The position numbers and the translations under genes were made by a program. Under the pieces are notes generated by a model. That model worked only from the letters and a program-made list of their open reading frames with translations, was not told the origin of the DNA and searched no databases. Below are positions 34,674 through 43,389 of a stretch of 64,000 bases of DNA, piece after piece (within the stretch, counting starts at the first letter, position 1; each line of letters starts with the position of its first letter). Source of the stretch: Qipengyuania sp. S6317L1 (lineage in GTDB: Bacteria > Pseudomonadota > Alphaproteobacteria > Sphingomonadales > Sphingomonadaceae); NCBI RefSeq assembly GCF_023015615.1, contig NZ_JALKAJ010000002.1:634501-698500 (forward strand). Direction: 5' to 3'.

Positions 34674-35305
34674 TGGCAGGAAATACAGCTCCCAACAAAC
34701 CGACCGCCAAGGAACGCGCAGCTTTCAAGCGCGAGCTGACCGAGGTTATCCCTCACCTTCGTGCATTTGCCCGCGGGCTTTGCGGTCGTGCGGATATGGC
34801 CGATGATCTGGTGCAAGAGGCATTGCTCAAGGCATGGGCTGCGCAAGACCGGTTTCAGCCCGGCACATCCATGCGCGCGTGGACTTTTGTGATTTTGCGC
34901 AATGCCTATCTTACCGATATGCGTCGCAACCGTTTTCGCGGAACCTATGACGAAGGCGTGGCAGAGCGCATCCTGACGCAGCCTGCCGGGCAAGAAGAGC
35001 CTCTGCACCTGTCCGATATGCATCGCGCGCTGCTGACCCTGCCACCGGAGCGGCGCGAGGCGCTGTTGCTTGTGGGGGCTGGCGGATTTTCATACGAAGA
35101 AGCAGCCGAGATTTGCGGCTGCGCGCTTGGCACGATCAAGAGCCGCGTTGGCCGTGCGCGTGCAGCGCTCAATGAAATGCTTTCAAAAGACAGCGTTCCT
35201 GGCCGCTCCATCGAAGATGGCACCGCGCATACCGAAATCCTTGACGAACTCGATAGCGTGGTCGCCGGTAGCGGCTTCGTCGACGGCGGAAGAAATACGG
35301 GCTGA
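34673..35305 (+). CDS. ecfG: EcfG, general stress ECF sigma factor
   Basis: 210 residues from GTG 34673. Region 2 (VIPHLRAFARGLCGRADMAD, DLVQEALLKAWAAQDRFQPG, WTFVILRNAYLTDMRRNRFR) and region 4 (LTLPPERREALLLVGAGGFS, ICGCALGTIKSRVGRARAAL) of ECF sigma factors, ECF15/EcfG group. It drives the general stress regulon and is regulated by NepR/PhyR encoded directly upstream. The C-terminal extension after LNEML is Ser/Asp-rich and of unknown role. Confidence 0.9.
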   Translation: MAGNTAPNKPTAKERAAFKRELTEVIPHLRAFARGLCGRADMADDLVQEALLKAWAAQDRFQPGTSMRAWTFVILRNAYLTDMRRNRFRGTYDEGVAERILTQPAGQEEPLHLSDMHRALLTLPPERREALLLVGAGGFSYEEAAEICGCALGTIKSRVGRARAALNEMLSKDSVPGRSIEDGTAHTEILDELDSVVAGSGFVDGGRNTG

Positions 35306-35389
35306 CCCTCAAATCACGCACCCTCACAGTGCGGGCTTGGCGTAACTGCGCTCCTTCCATAGATTACGAGAAGGGGGACGAAGCGACCT

Positions 35390-36556
35390 ATGAACCAACA
35401 TCCACGCCATGAGACACCGGGGCCGCTTCCCGTACGAGACGATGTGAGCGCGCAGCAATTGCGCCTGATGTCATCGCTCGTGGTGTTGATCGGGATTGGC
35501 CTTTTTCTCGCTTTGCCTTTTGTCTTGTCCATCGGTTCGGTCGTCTTCCTGCCATTGGTGACGGCCGTGCTCTTGACCATCCTGCTTTCTCCGCTCGCCG
35601 ACCATCTGGCGCGGCTCGGGCTTCCCAATGTGTTTGCCTCGCTCCTTGCGCTCCTGGTGTTCCTGGGAGTGGTGCTGCTTGCGCTGGCCCTGATTCTTCA
35701 GCCTGCGCTCGATCTGTTCGACCAGATTCCGGAAATATCAGGCCGAGTGGGTCAGCGGTTCGAGGAACTTCGTGACGAATTCAGATGGCTTGCAATTGCG
35801 AATGCCGAACTTGCCAAACTCATGGGCGACACGGGCACATCGCGCGTGGTTCTGGCCACCCCAAGCCTGCTCGAAGAGATAGCCTTCGCAACACCGTCAG
35901 TGGTGGTCGAGCTGCTTATCATGATGCTGATGGCGTTCTTTATGATCGAAGCGCGCGTTCGCATGCGCCGCCACCTCTTGTTCGATCGGGAAAGCTTTGG
36001 CTCAAGTGTCAAGGCCGCGCGCGCAATGCGCGAGGTGCAGGACAAGGTCGCCGCATACATAATGACCGTTGGCATGATCAACACCGGCGTCGGGGTGATC
36101 GTGGCGGTGGGCGCCTGGGCCCTTGGCGTTGATGCACCGATAATGTGGGGCGGCCTTGCGATGATCCTCAATTTCGTGCCCTACATCGGCCCGATGGCGA
36201 TGTTTGCGCTGCTCGCGCTCTTCGGGATCGGGACGGCGGAGACGGTGTGGCTCGGAATGATCCCGGCGCTCGCCTATCTTGGCCTGAACGCGGTGGAGGG
36301 CAATGTCATCACCCCGTCCATCCTTGGTGCGCGCTTTACCATGAGCCCGGTGATGATTCTTATCGCGCTGTCCTATTTCACATGGATCTGGGGCGTTCCG
36401 GGCGCGCTCTTGTCGGTTCCCATCTTGCTCACACTCACGGCGCTGTTCGATCACATCGGCAGGCCCAATCTGATCGGTTTCGTCTTCGGAGAGCCATTGT
36501 TCAAAGGCGACGTTTCGCATCGCGGGCGCGAAGAGGAACAGGTCCCCGTCAAATAA
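35390..36556 (+). CDS. AI-2E family transporter (PerM/TqsA-like)
   Basis: 388 residues, about eight membrane helices, with the family block AFFMIEARVRMRR and the re-entrant region GLAMILNFVPYIGPMAMFAL and EGNVITPSILGARFTMSPVM. Such proteins export autoinducer-2-like or other small molecules or ions; substrate not assignable. Follows ecfG by about 85 bp on the same strand. Confidence 0.85.
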   Translation: MNQHPRHETPGPLPVRDDVSAQQLRLMSSLVVLIGIGLFLALPFVLSIGSVVFLPLVTAVLLTILLSPLADHLARLGLPNVFASLLALLVFLGVVLLALALILQPALDLFDQIPEISGRVGQRFEELRDEFRWLAIANAELAKLMGDTGTSRVVLATPSLLEEIAFATPSVVVELLIMMLMAFFMIEARVRMRRHLLFDRESFGSSVKAARAMREVQDKVAAYIMTVGMINTGVGVIVAVGAWALGVDAPIMWGGLAMILNFVPYIGPMAMFALLALFGIGTAETVWLGMIPALAYLGLNAVEGNVITPSILGARFTMSPVMILIALSYFTWIWGVPGALLSVPILLTLTALFDHIGRPNLIGFVFGEPLFKGDVSHRGREEEQVPVK

Positions 36557-36564
36557 GTGGGCGC

Positions 36565-37830
36565 CTAATCGGCTTTCCGGTCAACCGCACTCACCACAGC
36601 GACATTCATTGTTACATTGGCCAATGTGCGCATGATGTCGGGCAGCATTTCGACCGCGACAAGCAAGGCCAACGGTTCGACCGGCACGCCCATCGCAAGG
36701 GCAATGGGCCCGATCGAAACGACAAAGCTGATCGACCCGGGCAAGCTGACCGACCCCACCGAAATGATAAGTGCGACCAATATCCCGGCGACGGCCAAAG
36801 CAGGCGTGATCTCCACGCCCGCGAGCGCTGCGACATACATTGCGACCGCGATATTCATCGCCGGAGAGGTTGCGCGAAAAATCGCAACGGCAAGCGGCAA
36901 GACAAATTCTGCGGTGGTCGAGCGCAAGCCCAGACGACTGGCGCTATCCAGTTGGGCCGGAAGGCTGGCGAGCGAACTTTGCGTTGAGATGGCAACGGCC
37001 TGTGCCGGGATGATCTGGCGGGCAAAACGCAAAGGGTTGATCCCGCCGAGCGCCCAAGCCACGACATAGGCAAGGAGGAGGATAAAGGCGCCCATTGCAG
37101 ACACCACCAGAATATAATGACCAAGCGCCGCGAATGCCCCGCCCCCGCTGCGCATTCCTACACCAAAGGCGAGCGCAAACACGCCAACAGGCGCAATCCA
37201 CAGCACCCAGCCGATGATAAGCAGCATCGCGTTGGCAAGGGCGTGGAAGAAGCCCATCAGGCTCGCGTTCTGATCCTTGGGGAGCTGCGAAATCGCAATC
37301 GCCAGAAGCGCAAAGAAGATCGTAAGCGGAAGCATCGCGGTCTCCGCTGCCGCTGCGATCATATTGGGCGCGATGAGCGAGGCCATGAAGTCGAGGATGT
37401 CGGGCACGGCAAGCTCATCGTCGGGCACTTCGGCCAAAAACCCGCTCGCGCTTTCAGGGATCGGAAATACTTCGAGAAGCCAAGGCAGCACGAGTGCGGT
37501 AAATATCCCGCCAAGGATGAGGACACCGAACACGAGGCCCAGAAACCGCCGTGCTGCTGTTCCTGCGCGCGCGGCAGCGACCATTTGTGCAAGACCCAGA
37601 ACAAGCAACGCTGCGACGAGCGGAATGATCGTCATTTGAAGCGCGCGCAGCCACAAATTTCCGATGAGGCTGATCACTTGCAGCACCCGCTCCGGCAATT
37701 CGGCTCCGCCCAGCGCCACGCCGAGGCCCAGGCCCACCACCAATGCGGCAAAGGTCGCAATCACCGGAAGGCGGATCGTGACCAGTTCGTATCCCGCGTC
37801 CGTCGCCGGCTTGTCGCTCACATCATTCAA
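36565..37830 (-). CDS. Dicarboxylate/amino acid:Na+ symporter (DAACS family)
   Basis: 421 residues. Typical GltP/DctA pattern: multiple helices, the serine-rich re-entrant loop ISTQSSLASLPAQLDSA, then VLPLAVAIFRATSPAMNIAV, SVGSVSLPGSISFVVSIGPI and EMLPDIMRTLANVTMNVAVV. It imports dicarboxylates or acidic/neutral amino acids with Na+ or H+. Convergent with the AI-2E gene (8 bp apart) and divergent from glmM. Confidence 0.88.
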   Translation of the reverse strand: MNDVSDKPATDAGYELVTIRLPVIATFAALVVGLGLGVALGGAELPERVLQVISLIGNLWLRALQMTIIPLVAALLVLGLAQMVAAARAGTAARRFLGLVFGVLILGGIFTALVLPWLLEVFPIPESASGFLAEVPDDELAVPDILDFMASLIAPNMIAAAAETAMLPLTIFFALLAIAISQLPKDQNASLMGFFHALANAMLLIIGWVLWIAPVGVFALAFGVGMRSGGGAFAALGHYILVVSAMGAFILLLAYVVAWALGGINPLRFARQIIPAQAVAISTQSSLASLPAQLDSASRLGLRSTTAEFVLPLAVAIFRATSPAMNIAVAMYVAALAGVEITPALAVAGILVALIISVGSVSLPGSISFVVSIGPIALAMGVPVEPLALLVAVEMLPDIMRTLANVTMNVAVVSAVDRKAD

Positions 37831-37986
37831 ATCAAGTGTCCCTCGTAATTCTCGCGCGATGTCTTTGCATGAGCGATAACCTTGTCAGAACAAAGTGACA
37901 AATGGCGCGCATGCCAATAACGCTGTTGCAAGATTGCGCTGCTATTGGCGGCGACCTTTAGGTTCAGAACGGGAAGCAGTTTTTCC

Positions 37987-39324
37987 ATGACACGCAAGTT
38001 TTTTGGCACAGATGGCATCAGAGGCCGCACGAATGCAGGCGTTATGACCGCTGCGACCGCGATGCGTGTTGGGCAGGCGGCGGGCAATTACTTTGTGCGC
38101 GGCACGCACCGCCACCGCGTGGTGATCGGCAAGGACACACGGCTTTCCGGCTATATGATGGAAAGCGCACTGGTCGCCGGCTTTACCAGCGTGGGCATGG
38201 ATGTGATTATGACCGGCCCCCTGCCAACACCCGCCATTGCCCTTCTCACCCGGGAGATGCGCGCTGACCTTGGCGTGATGATTTCGGCAAGCCACAACCC
38301 GTACGCCGACAACGGTATCAAGCTGTTTGGCCCCGACGGGTTCAAGCTATCGGATGAAGCCGAGGCCGAGATCGAGGCATTGCTTGAAGCCCAGCCCAAG
38401 TTGGCATCGGCTGAAAATATCGGGCGCGCTCGCCGGATCGAAGATGCGCGCGGGCGCTATATCCACGCGGTCAAGAATTCGGTGGGCAGTGATGTCCGTT
38501 TTGACGATCTCAAGGTGGTGGTCGATTGCGCCAATGGCGCCGCCTATCAGGTGGCGCCGTCCGCGATCTGGGAGCTTGGCGCAGAAGTTATTACCTTGGG
38601 CGTCACCCCCAATGGCACAAACATCAACGATGGCGTGGGCTCCACCTCGATCGAGGCGCTTCAGGCGAAGGTTGTGGCAGAAGGCGCGCATATTGGCATT
38701 GCCCTGGACGGGGACGCTGACCGGCTCATCGTGGTCGATGAAAAAGGGCGCAAGGTCGATGGCGACCAGATCATGGCCCTTATCGCCACCCGCATGCACG
38801 AAAAAGGCTCCCTCAAAGGCGGCGGCGTTGTCGCAACCGTCATGTCGAACCTTGGGTTGGAGCGGCATTTGCAGGATCGGGGCCTGACATTGGAGCGGAC
38901 AAAAGTGGGTGACCGCTATGTCCTTGAGCGCATGAAAGAAGGCGGCTTTAACGTAGGCGGCGAGCAGTCGGGCCACATGATCCTGACCGACCACGGCACA
39001 ACCGGCGATGGCACGGTCGCCGCAATGCGCGTGCTTGCCTCGCTCGTTCGCTCAGGCAAACCTGCAAGCGAAATCCTCCACCAGTTCGATCCCGTGCCGC
39101 AATTGCTTAAAAACGTGCGCTACGAAGGCGGTGCGCCGCTTGAAAACAAGACGGTGAAGAATGTCATAGCCGAGGTGGAAGCCGAACTGGAAGGCAAAGG
39201 CCGACTGGTCATCCGCGCCTCGGGCACAGAGCCTGTGATCCGGGTCATGGCGGAAGGGGATGATGCTGCACAGGTCGAGGCAGTGGTTGACCGCGTGTGC
39301 GATGCCGTTCGCAGCGCGTCGTAA
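37987..39324 (+). CDS. glmM: GlmM, phosphoglucosamine mutase
   Basis: 445 residues from ATG 37987; the frame is open to 37945 but [14 protein letters not shown] is the family start. Phosphohexomutase motifs are intact: active Ser in [20 protein letters not shown], metal site [16 protein letters not shown], sugar-binding [19 protein letters not shown] and C-terminal [15 protein letters not shown]. Converts glucosamine-6-P to glucosamine-1-P for peptidoglycan and LPS. Followed 12 bp later by thiD. Confidence 0.95.
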   Translation: MTRKFFGTDGIRGRTNAGVMTAATAMRVGQAAGNYFVRGTHRHRVVIGKDTRLSGYMMESALVAGFTSVGMDVIMTGPLPTPAIALLTREMRADLGVMISASHNPYADNGIKLFGPDGFKLSDEAEAEIEALLEAQPKLASAENIGRARRIEDARGRYIHAVKNSVGSDVRFDDLKVVVDCANGAAYQVAPSAIWELGAEVITLGVTPNGTNINDGVGSTSIEALQAKVVAEGAHIGIALDGDADRLIVVDEKGRKVDGDQIMALIATRMHEKGSLKGGGVVATVMSNLGLERHLQDRGLTLERTKVGDRYVLERMKEGGFNVGGEQSGHMILTDHGTTGDGTVAAMRVLASLVRSGKPASEILHQFDPVPQLLKNVRYEGGAPLENKTVKNVIAEVEAELEGKGRLVIRASGTEPVIRVMAEGDDAAQVEAVVDRVCDAVRSAS

Positions 39325-39336
39325 GGCTGGCGAAGG

Positions 39337-40134
39337 ATGACAAACCCTCCGCGCATATTATCCATCGCTGGATCAGACTCCAGTGGCGGCGCAGGCATTC
39401 AGGCAGATATAAAGACGATCACAATGCTGGGCGGATATGCGATGACCGCCATTACCACCGTGACCGCCCAAAACAGCGTCGGCGTTCAGGCAATCGCGCC
39501 CATGGCGGGCAGCGTAGTGGCAAGCCAGATTGCGTCATGCGTCGAGGATATCGGCATTGATGCGATCAAGATCGGGATGCTTCACGATGCAGACGTCATC
39601 GCACAGGTCGCCGGTGCACTTGATAATGTGGACGCGCCGATTGTGATCGACCCGGTTATGGTCGCAACCAGCGGCGCGGCGCTGATTGATCCGGACGCGG
39701 TCGCTGCCTTGCGAGACACGATGTTCCCGCTGGCGTCGCTCATCACGCCCAATCTGCCCGAACTCGCGCATCTTCTGGGTCGCAGCCTTAACACGACCGA
39801 CGAAATGATCGACGCAGCCAAGGAGCTTTCGGCCATCACGGGAACGGCTGTCCTTGCCAAGGGTGGACACACGCAGGACGCGCGGGTGATCGACTTACTT
39901 TACGAGCCTCAAGGCCGCACAGTGCAATTCGAGCACGAGCGGATCGACACACCCCATACCCACGGCACCGGGTGCACGCTTTCCTCCGCCATCGCGACCC
40001 TTCTGGGACACGGGCAAAGCCTAGAGCATTCGGTCAAACTGGGCCGTCAATTCGTGCTCAATGCCATCAAGGCAGCGCCCGGATATGGTGCGGGCAATGG
40101 CCCGCTAGGACACCAGGCGGTACGCAGCTTCTAG
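39337..40134 (+). CDS. thiD: ThiD, hydroxymethylpyrimidine/phosphomethylpyrimidine kinase
   Basis: 265 residues. Family motifs: ILSIAGSDSSGGAGIQADIK, the HMP-binding MLHDADVIAQVAGAL region, VIDPVMVATSGAALIDPDAV and the anion hole HGTGCTLSSAIATLLGHG. It phosphorylates HMP and HMP-P in thiamin synthesis. In operon with glmM and convergent with the LOG gene, 2 bp apart. Confidence 0.93.
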   Translation: MTNPPRILSIAGSDSSGGAGIQADIKTITMLGGYAMTAITTVTAQNSVGVQAIAPMAGSVVASQIASCVEDIGIDAIKIGMLHDADVIAQVAGALDNVDAPIVIDPVMVATSGAALIDPDAVAALRDTMFPLASLITPNLPELAHLLGRSLNTTDEMIDAAKELSAITGTAVLAKGGHTQDARVIDLLYEPQGRTVQFEHERIDTPHTHGTGCTLSSAIATLLGHGQSLEHSVKLGRQFVLNAIKAAPGYGAGNGPLGHQAVRSF

Positions 40135-40136
40135 CT

Positions 40137-41018
40137 TCAGTCGAGATTATAAAATTCCGAGATGTGGCCCCACGCCTCGTCTGCGGTTTCGCACCACTGG
40201 AAGAGGTCGAGGTCCTTCTTCGAAATCGTGCCTTCTTCGGCAAAGGCTTCAAAGTCGATGATGCGGCTCCAGAAATCCTTGCCGAAAAGAAGAATCGGCA
40301 TCGCCTTCATCTTGCCGGTTTGCACCAGCGTCAAAAGCTCGAAGAATTCGTCGAACGTGCCAAAGCCACCCGGGAACACCGCAACCGCGCGAGCGCGCAG
40401 CAAAAAGTGCATTTTGCGAAGCGCGAAGTAGTGGAAGTTCAGCGACAAATAAGGCGTTACGTATGAGTTGGGCGCCTGCTCATGCGGCAGGATGATGTTG
40501 AGGCCGATGCTCTCGCTGCCAGCATCGCTTGCCCCGCGATTGGCCGCTTCCATGATCGACGGGCCGCCACCAGAACACACGACAAACTGGCGCTTGCCAT
40601 CCTCGATGATCGCTTTTTCGGAAACCATGCGCGCAAGCTTTTGCGCTTCGTCGTAATATTTGGCCTTCTTGGCAAGGTTCGCTGCTACCTTCTGGTCCCA
40701 CTCATCACCATTCTTGGCCGCATCGATCTTGGCCTGCGCTTCTTCTGGTGAAGGAATTCGCGCCGAGCCATACATGACCATGGTCGAGCCCACGCGCGCT
40801 TCATCCAGAAGCATCTCGGGCTTGAGAAGCTCGAGCTGGAAGCGAACCGGGCGCAATTCATCGCGCAACAGGAAGTCGGTGTCGCGAAACGCCAGCTTGT
40901 AGGCGGGGTGTTCTGTTTGCGGGGTCTTTTCAGGAGCCTGATCTGCAAAGCGGCTCTCTTCTTCTGCGGGATAGAATTTGCGTCCCGCAAGATCGTGTTC
41001 GTTGGTTTTGTCGTTCAT
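40137..41018 (-). CDS. LOG-family protein (TIGR00730-like)
   Basis: 293 residues from ATG 41018 rather than 41054. The lysine decarboxylase-like Rossmann fold is present: VVCSGGGPSIMEAANRGASD, GLNIILPHEQAPNSYV and the PGGFGTFDEFFELLTLVQTG motif with the active-site Arg/Glu of cytokinin-activating phosphoribohydrolases. About 100 residues longer at the N-terminus than LOG proteins of 190 residues, the long form common in bacteria. Likely nucleotide 5'-monophosphate hydrolase; substrate unproven. Confidence 0.85.
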   Translation of the reverse strand: MNDKTNEHDLAGRKFYPAEEESRFADQAPEKTPQTEHPAYKLAFRDTDFLLRDELRPVRFQLELLKPEMLLDEARVGSTMVMYGSARIPSPEEAQAKIDAAKNGDEWDQKVAANLAKKAKYYDEAQKLARMVSEKAIIEDGKRQFVVCSGGGPSIMEAANRGASDAGSESIGLNIILPHEQAPNSYVTPYLSLNFHYFALRKMHFLLRARAVAVFPGGFGTFDEFFELLTLVQTGKMKAMPILLFGKDFWSRIIDFEAFAEEGTISKKDLDLFQWCETADEAWGHISEFYNLD

Positions 41019-41068
41019 GGACCGTGACCTAGGCGCGCAACCCCATCGCGGCAAGAGCCCAGTTGTGA

Positions 41069-42271
41069 CTATTCAGTGGCGTTCTGAATGATCTTGGCGA
41101 GCGGAATTTGGGCTTTGAGGCACATACCCTCCTCGTGCCATTGCGTTGTCACGTCGGCTTGCAATTGCCGGCCAATGATCCGGTTGATGACTTTGCCGCC
41201 GTAACCATCACGTTCAGGGTGCACGACGAGCGGCCCACCGCTTTCCTGCCAGCAAAGTTCAAGTGCACCCTCGTCGTCTGTGGCGATGCCCCACGATACA
41301 TCAATCCGGCCATCGTGGCTTGACAATGCGCCGTGCTTCGCCGCGTTCGCCGCGAGTTCATGAAAGAACATCGCAAGCGATTGAGCAGCGCCGGGTGACA
41401 GAATGAGCTCTGGACCATCGACCTCGACACGGTTGCTCGCCGCATGAGCGTTCAGTTCCTTTTCGATCAGGGCCTTGAGCGGTGGTCCCGACCACCCGCC
41501 ATGTGCAAGCAGACTGTGAGTGCGGGCTATCGATTCCAGCCGCGCCCTGAATTCTTTTGCGTAAGTTTGAAGATCGGTGTTCGAGCGTGCCGAAACTTCC
41601 GCGATCGACAGAATTATGGCGAGCAGATTGTTCACACGGTGATCAAGCTCCCGCATCATAAAGGTGCTGCGCGATCGGTTCGCCTCTGTCTCCGAAACGT
41701 CGGCAAGGATGCACACGAGGGTCGGGGTGCCGCCCCTCATCGCGCGTTCGCCACGTATTCTGAGCCAGATCGTATCGCCTTCAGGCTTCTTGAACCGAAG
41801 TTCCAGATCAAGCTGTGCGCCTTCGTGTATCGCTGCATCCATCGCGCTTCTGAAACGGGTGCGGTCACCTGATGCGATGCGCTCTGCGAAGGACTCCTCG
41901 CTTATTGCATTGTGCTCTTTTTCCAGCCCGGTAATCCGCGCCGAGCGTTCATCCCAGGAGGCTTCACCCGCTTGCGGATCAAAGATCCACACACCAATCT
42001 GCGCCATGCCAGCGGCTAGTGATTGGACGATCTGATCGTGGGCCGCGACGATCTGTTCGCTGTTGTCCGAAGGTTCGTATGTGACGATCACACCGCCCAC
42101 ACCGGAGGTGTAGGGCTCAACCTTTCGGGTGAAATAACGGCCATCGTCATCGCGCACTTCGCGCATGATTGCCCCTCCATCGGCCAACGCTTGTCGCGCG
42201 TCTAAGTCCAGATCGGTGTCTTCGATCACAAATCTCTCATAGCCAAAGGAAGATGCCTTTGAAAATCCCAT
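41069..42271 (-). CDS. HWE-family sensor histidine kinase with PAS domain
   Basis: 400 residues. After a PAS region (PAS core near residues 85-200) comes the HWE kinase: H-box MRELDHRVNNLLAIILSIAE with the phospho-His, N-box FFHELAANAAKHGALS, and a degenerate G box. Residues 20-75 (IEDTDLDLDARQALADGG, IMREVRDDDGRYFTRKVEPY, GGVIVTYEP) resemble the tail of the PAS domain that follows CheB/CheR in large methyltransferase-kinase fusions, so the protein may be a cut-down fusion. In-frame TGA just upstream shows it starts here. No partner response regulator adjacent. Confidence 0.82.
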   Translation of the reverse strand: MGFSKASSFGYERFVIEDTDLDLDARQALADGGAIMREVRDDDGRYFTRKVEPYTSGVGGVIVTYEPSDNSEQIVAAHDQIVQSLAAGMAQIGVWIFDPQAGEASWDERSARITGLEKEHNAISEESFAERIASGDRTRFRSAMDAAIHEGAQLDLELRFKKPEGDTIWLRIRGERAMRGGTPTLVCILADVSETEANRSRSTFMMRELDHRVNNLLAIILSIAEVSARSNTDLQTYAKEFRARLESIARTHSLLAHGGWSGPPLKALIEKELNAHAASNRVEVDGPELILSPGAAQSLAMFFHELAANAAKHGALSSHDGRIDVSWGIATDDEGALELCWQESGGPLVVHPERDGYGGKVINRIIGRQLQADVTTQWHEEGMCLKAQIPLAKIIQNATE

Positions 42272-42385
42272 AGGGCGTTCGAACGGTGTTGAGACGCAAG
42301 ACCGATGTCACGATGTCAAAAGTCCGCAGCAAAGCTTGCGCAGGGCCATCACAGCCCGAGGGTTCAGTGCGCTAACGTTGCCACG

Positions 42386-43219
42386 CTAATTTGGTTCCGT
42401 AACAGTGCGCATTTCGAACACCATTCTGGTGCGAAATTCGCCATTCAAGCCAAAGGCGTCCACTGCATCCGGCAAGCGCTCGCACAGTTGAGCGTTGAAG
42501 GGCGAACCCACCTCCATCCCACTTACGCTCCCGGTGACGGCGCTCACCTCGCACTTGGCACCGGAGGCCTCGAGATCGGCCAAAAGTGCGTTGTAATCTT
42601 CGCCCCACAGCGGGAAATGCAGTGTCATGGGCGCGGTTTCTGGATTGCCCGCGAAAGTCGCCTCGCGCCATTGCCGGATGGGTTCAAGGCCAAGGTCGGG
42701 GAAGAACACATGCCGTGCGTCAGGAATCAGATCGAACGCAGGAACAATCTGCGCCGCGTAATCGACCCCGTCATGCAAAGGCACACCGATTAAACCGAGG
42801 CCAAGGTTCTGCGCCTGATCGACAACGTCGGCGACACTCAACCCCTGCCCCGCGAGCGTGCGGGTGGCAGGGTCGAAAGTGGTAAGCAGAACAGGGGCAA
42901 ACGCTCCTTCTCTCTCGACCGAGCGAAGGGCAAGGAAACTGTCCTTGCCACCACGCCAGAAAAGAACCGCTGGCGTTTGCGACGGGTCAGGGCGCAACTC
43001 ACTAAGCCAGGCGGGCTGCTGTATCCGCGATGCGCGCCGTTCTACCGGCACGCTTTCATGGCCAAAGGGGCAATGGCGGCACCCTGCCCCGCAACATCTT
43101 TCGCGCGCAAGCAGGCCCAGCCTGGTGAAAACGGTGAAACCTGTCTGCGGGTCGATGTAGACGGTCTCCCCGCGCGCGCAGGCTTCTTCGTGCAAGGTCC
43201 AGAATGGGGGTTGCGTCAT
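42386..43219 (-). CDS. PP-loop ATPase with N-terminal DUF5522 zinc-type domain
   Basis: About 277 residues from ATG 43219; GTG at 43282 would add 21. The N-terminal part (YIDPQTGFTVFTRLGLLARE, RCCGAGCRHCPFGH) is the small Cys-rich DUF5522 block. Then follows a diphthine-ammonia-ligase-like PP-loop domain: LFWRGGKDSFLALRSVERE (the GGKDS PP-loop), VADVVDQAQNLGLGLIGVPL and a hallmark YNALLADLEASGAKCEVSAV. Fusion of these two domains is of interest because their roles are unproven. Divergent from ppx. Confidence 0.75.
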   Translation of the reverse strand: MTQPPFWTLHEEACARGETVYIDPQTGFTVFTRLGLLARERCCGAGCRHCPFGHESVPVERRASRIQQPAWLSELRPDPSQTPAVLFWRGGKDSFLALRSVEREGAFAPVLLTTFDPATRTLAGQGLSVADVVDQAQNLGLGLIGVPLHDGVDYAAQIVPAFDLIPDARHVFFPDLGLEPIRQWREATFAGNPETAPMTLHFPLWGEDYNALLADLEASGAKCEVSAVTGSVSGMEVGSPFNAQLCERLPDAVDAFGLNGEFRTRMVFEMRTVTEPN

Positions 43220-43389
43220 CGAGGCTCGAAACAAGATCGGTGCGTTTTGGTAAAGACTTGCCTTTCGATACGACCGCGCCACCGGTCAATCAACTGCAAG
43301 CTCGCTTGCTCTTCGCCCGCGCATCGTCTAAATCTGGCGTCAGGTGCCGATGCCAAACGTGCAATCGGTGAGATGAAAGAACGACAATT

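Noticed and set aside
36145..36987. Plus-strand ORF of 280 codons
   Set aside because: Shadow of the AI-2E transporter frame and the antisense of the symporter; composition is Arg/His/Asp-rich as expected from frameshifted GC-rich DNA.
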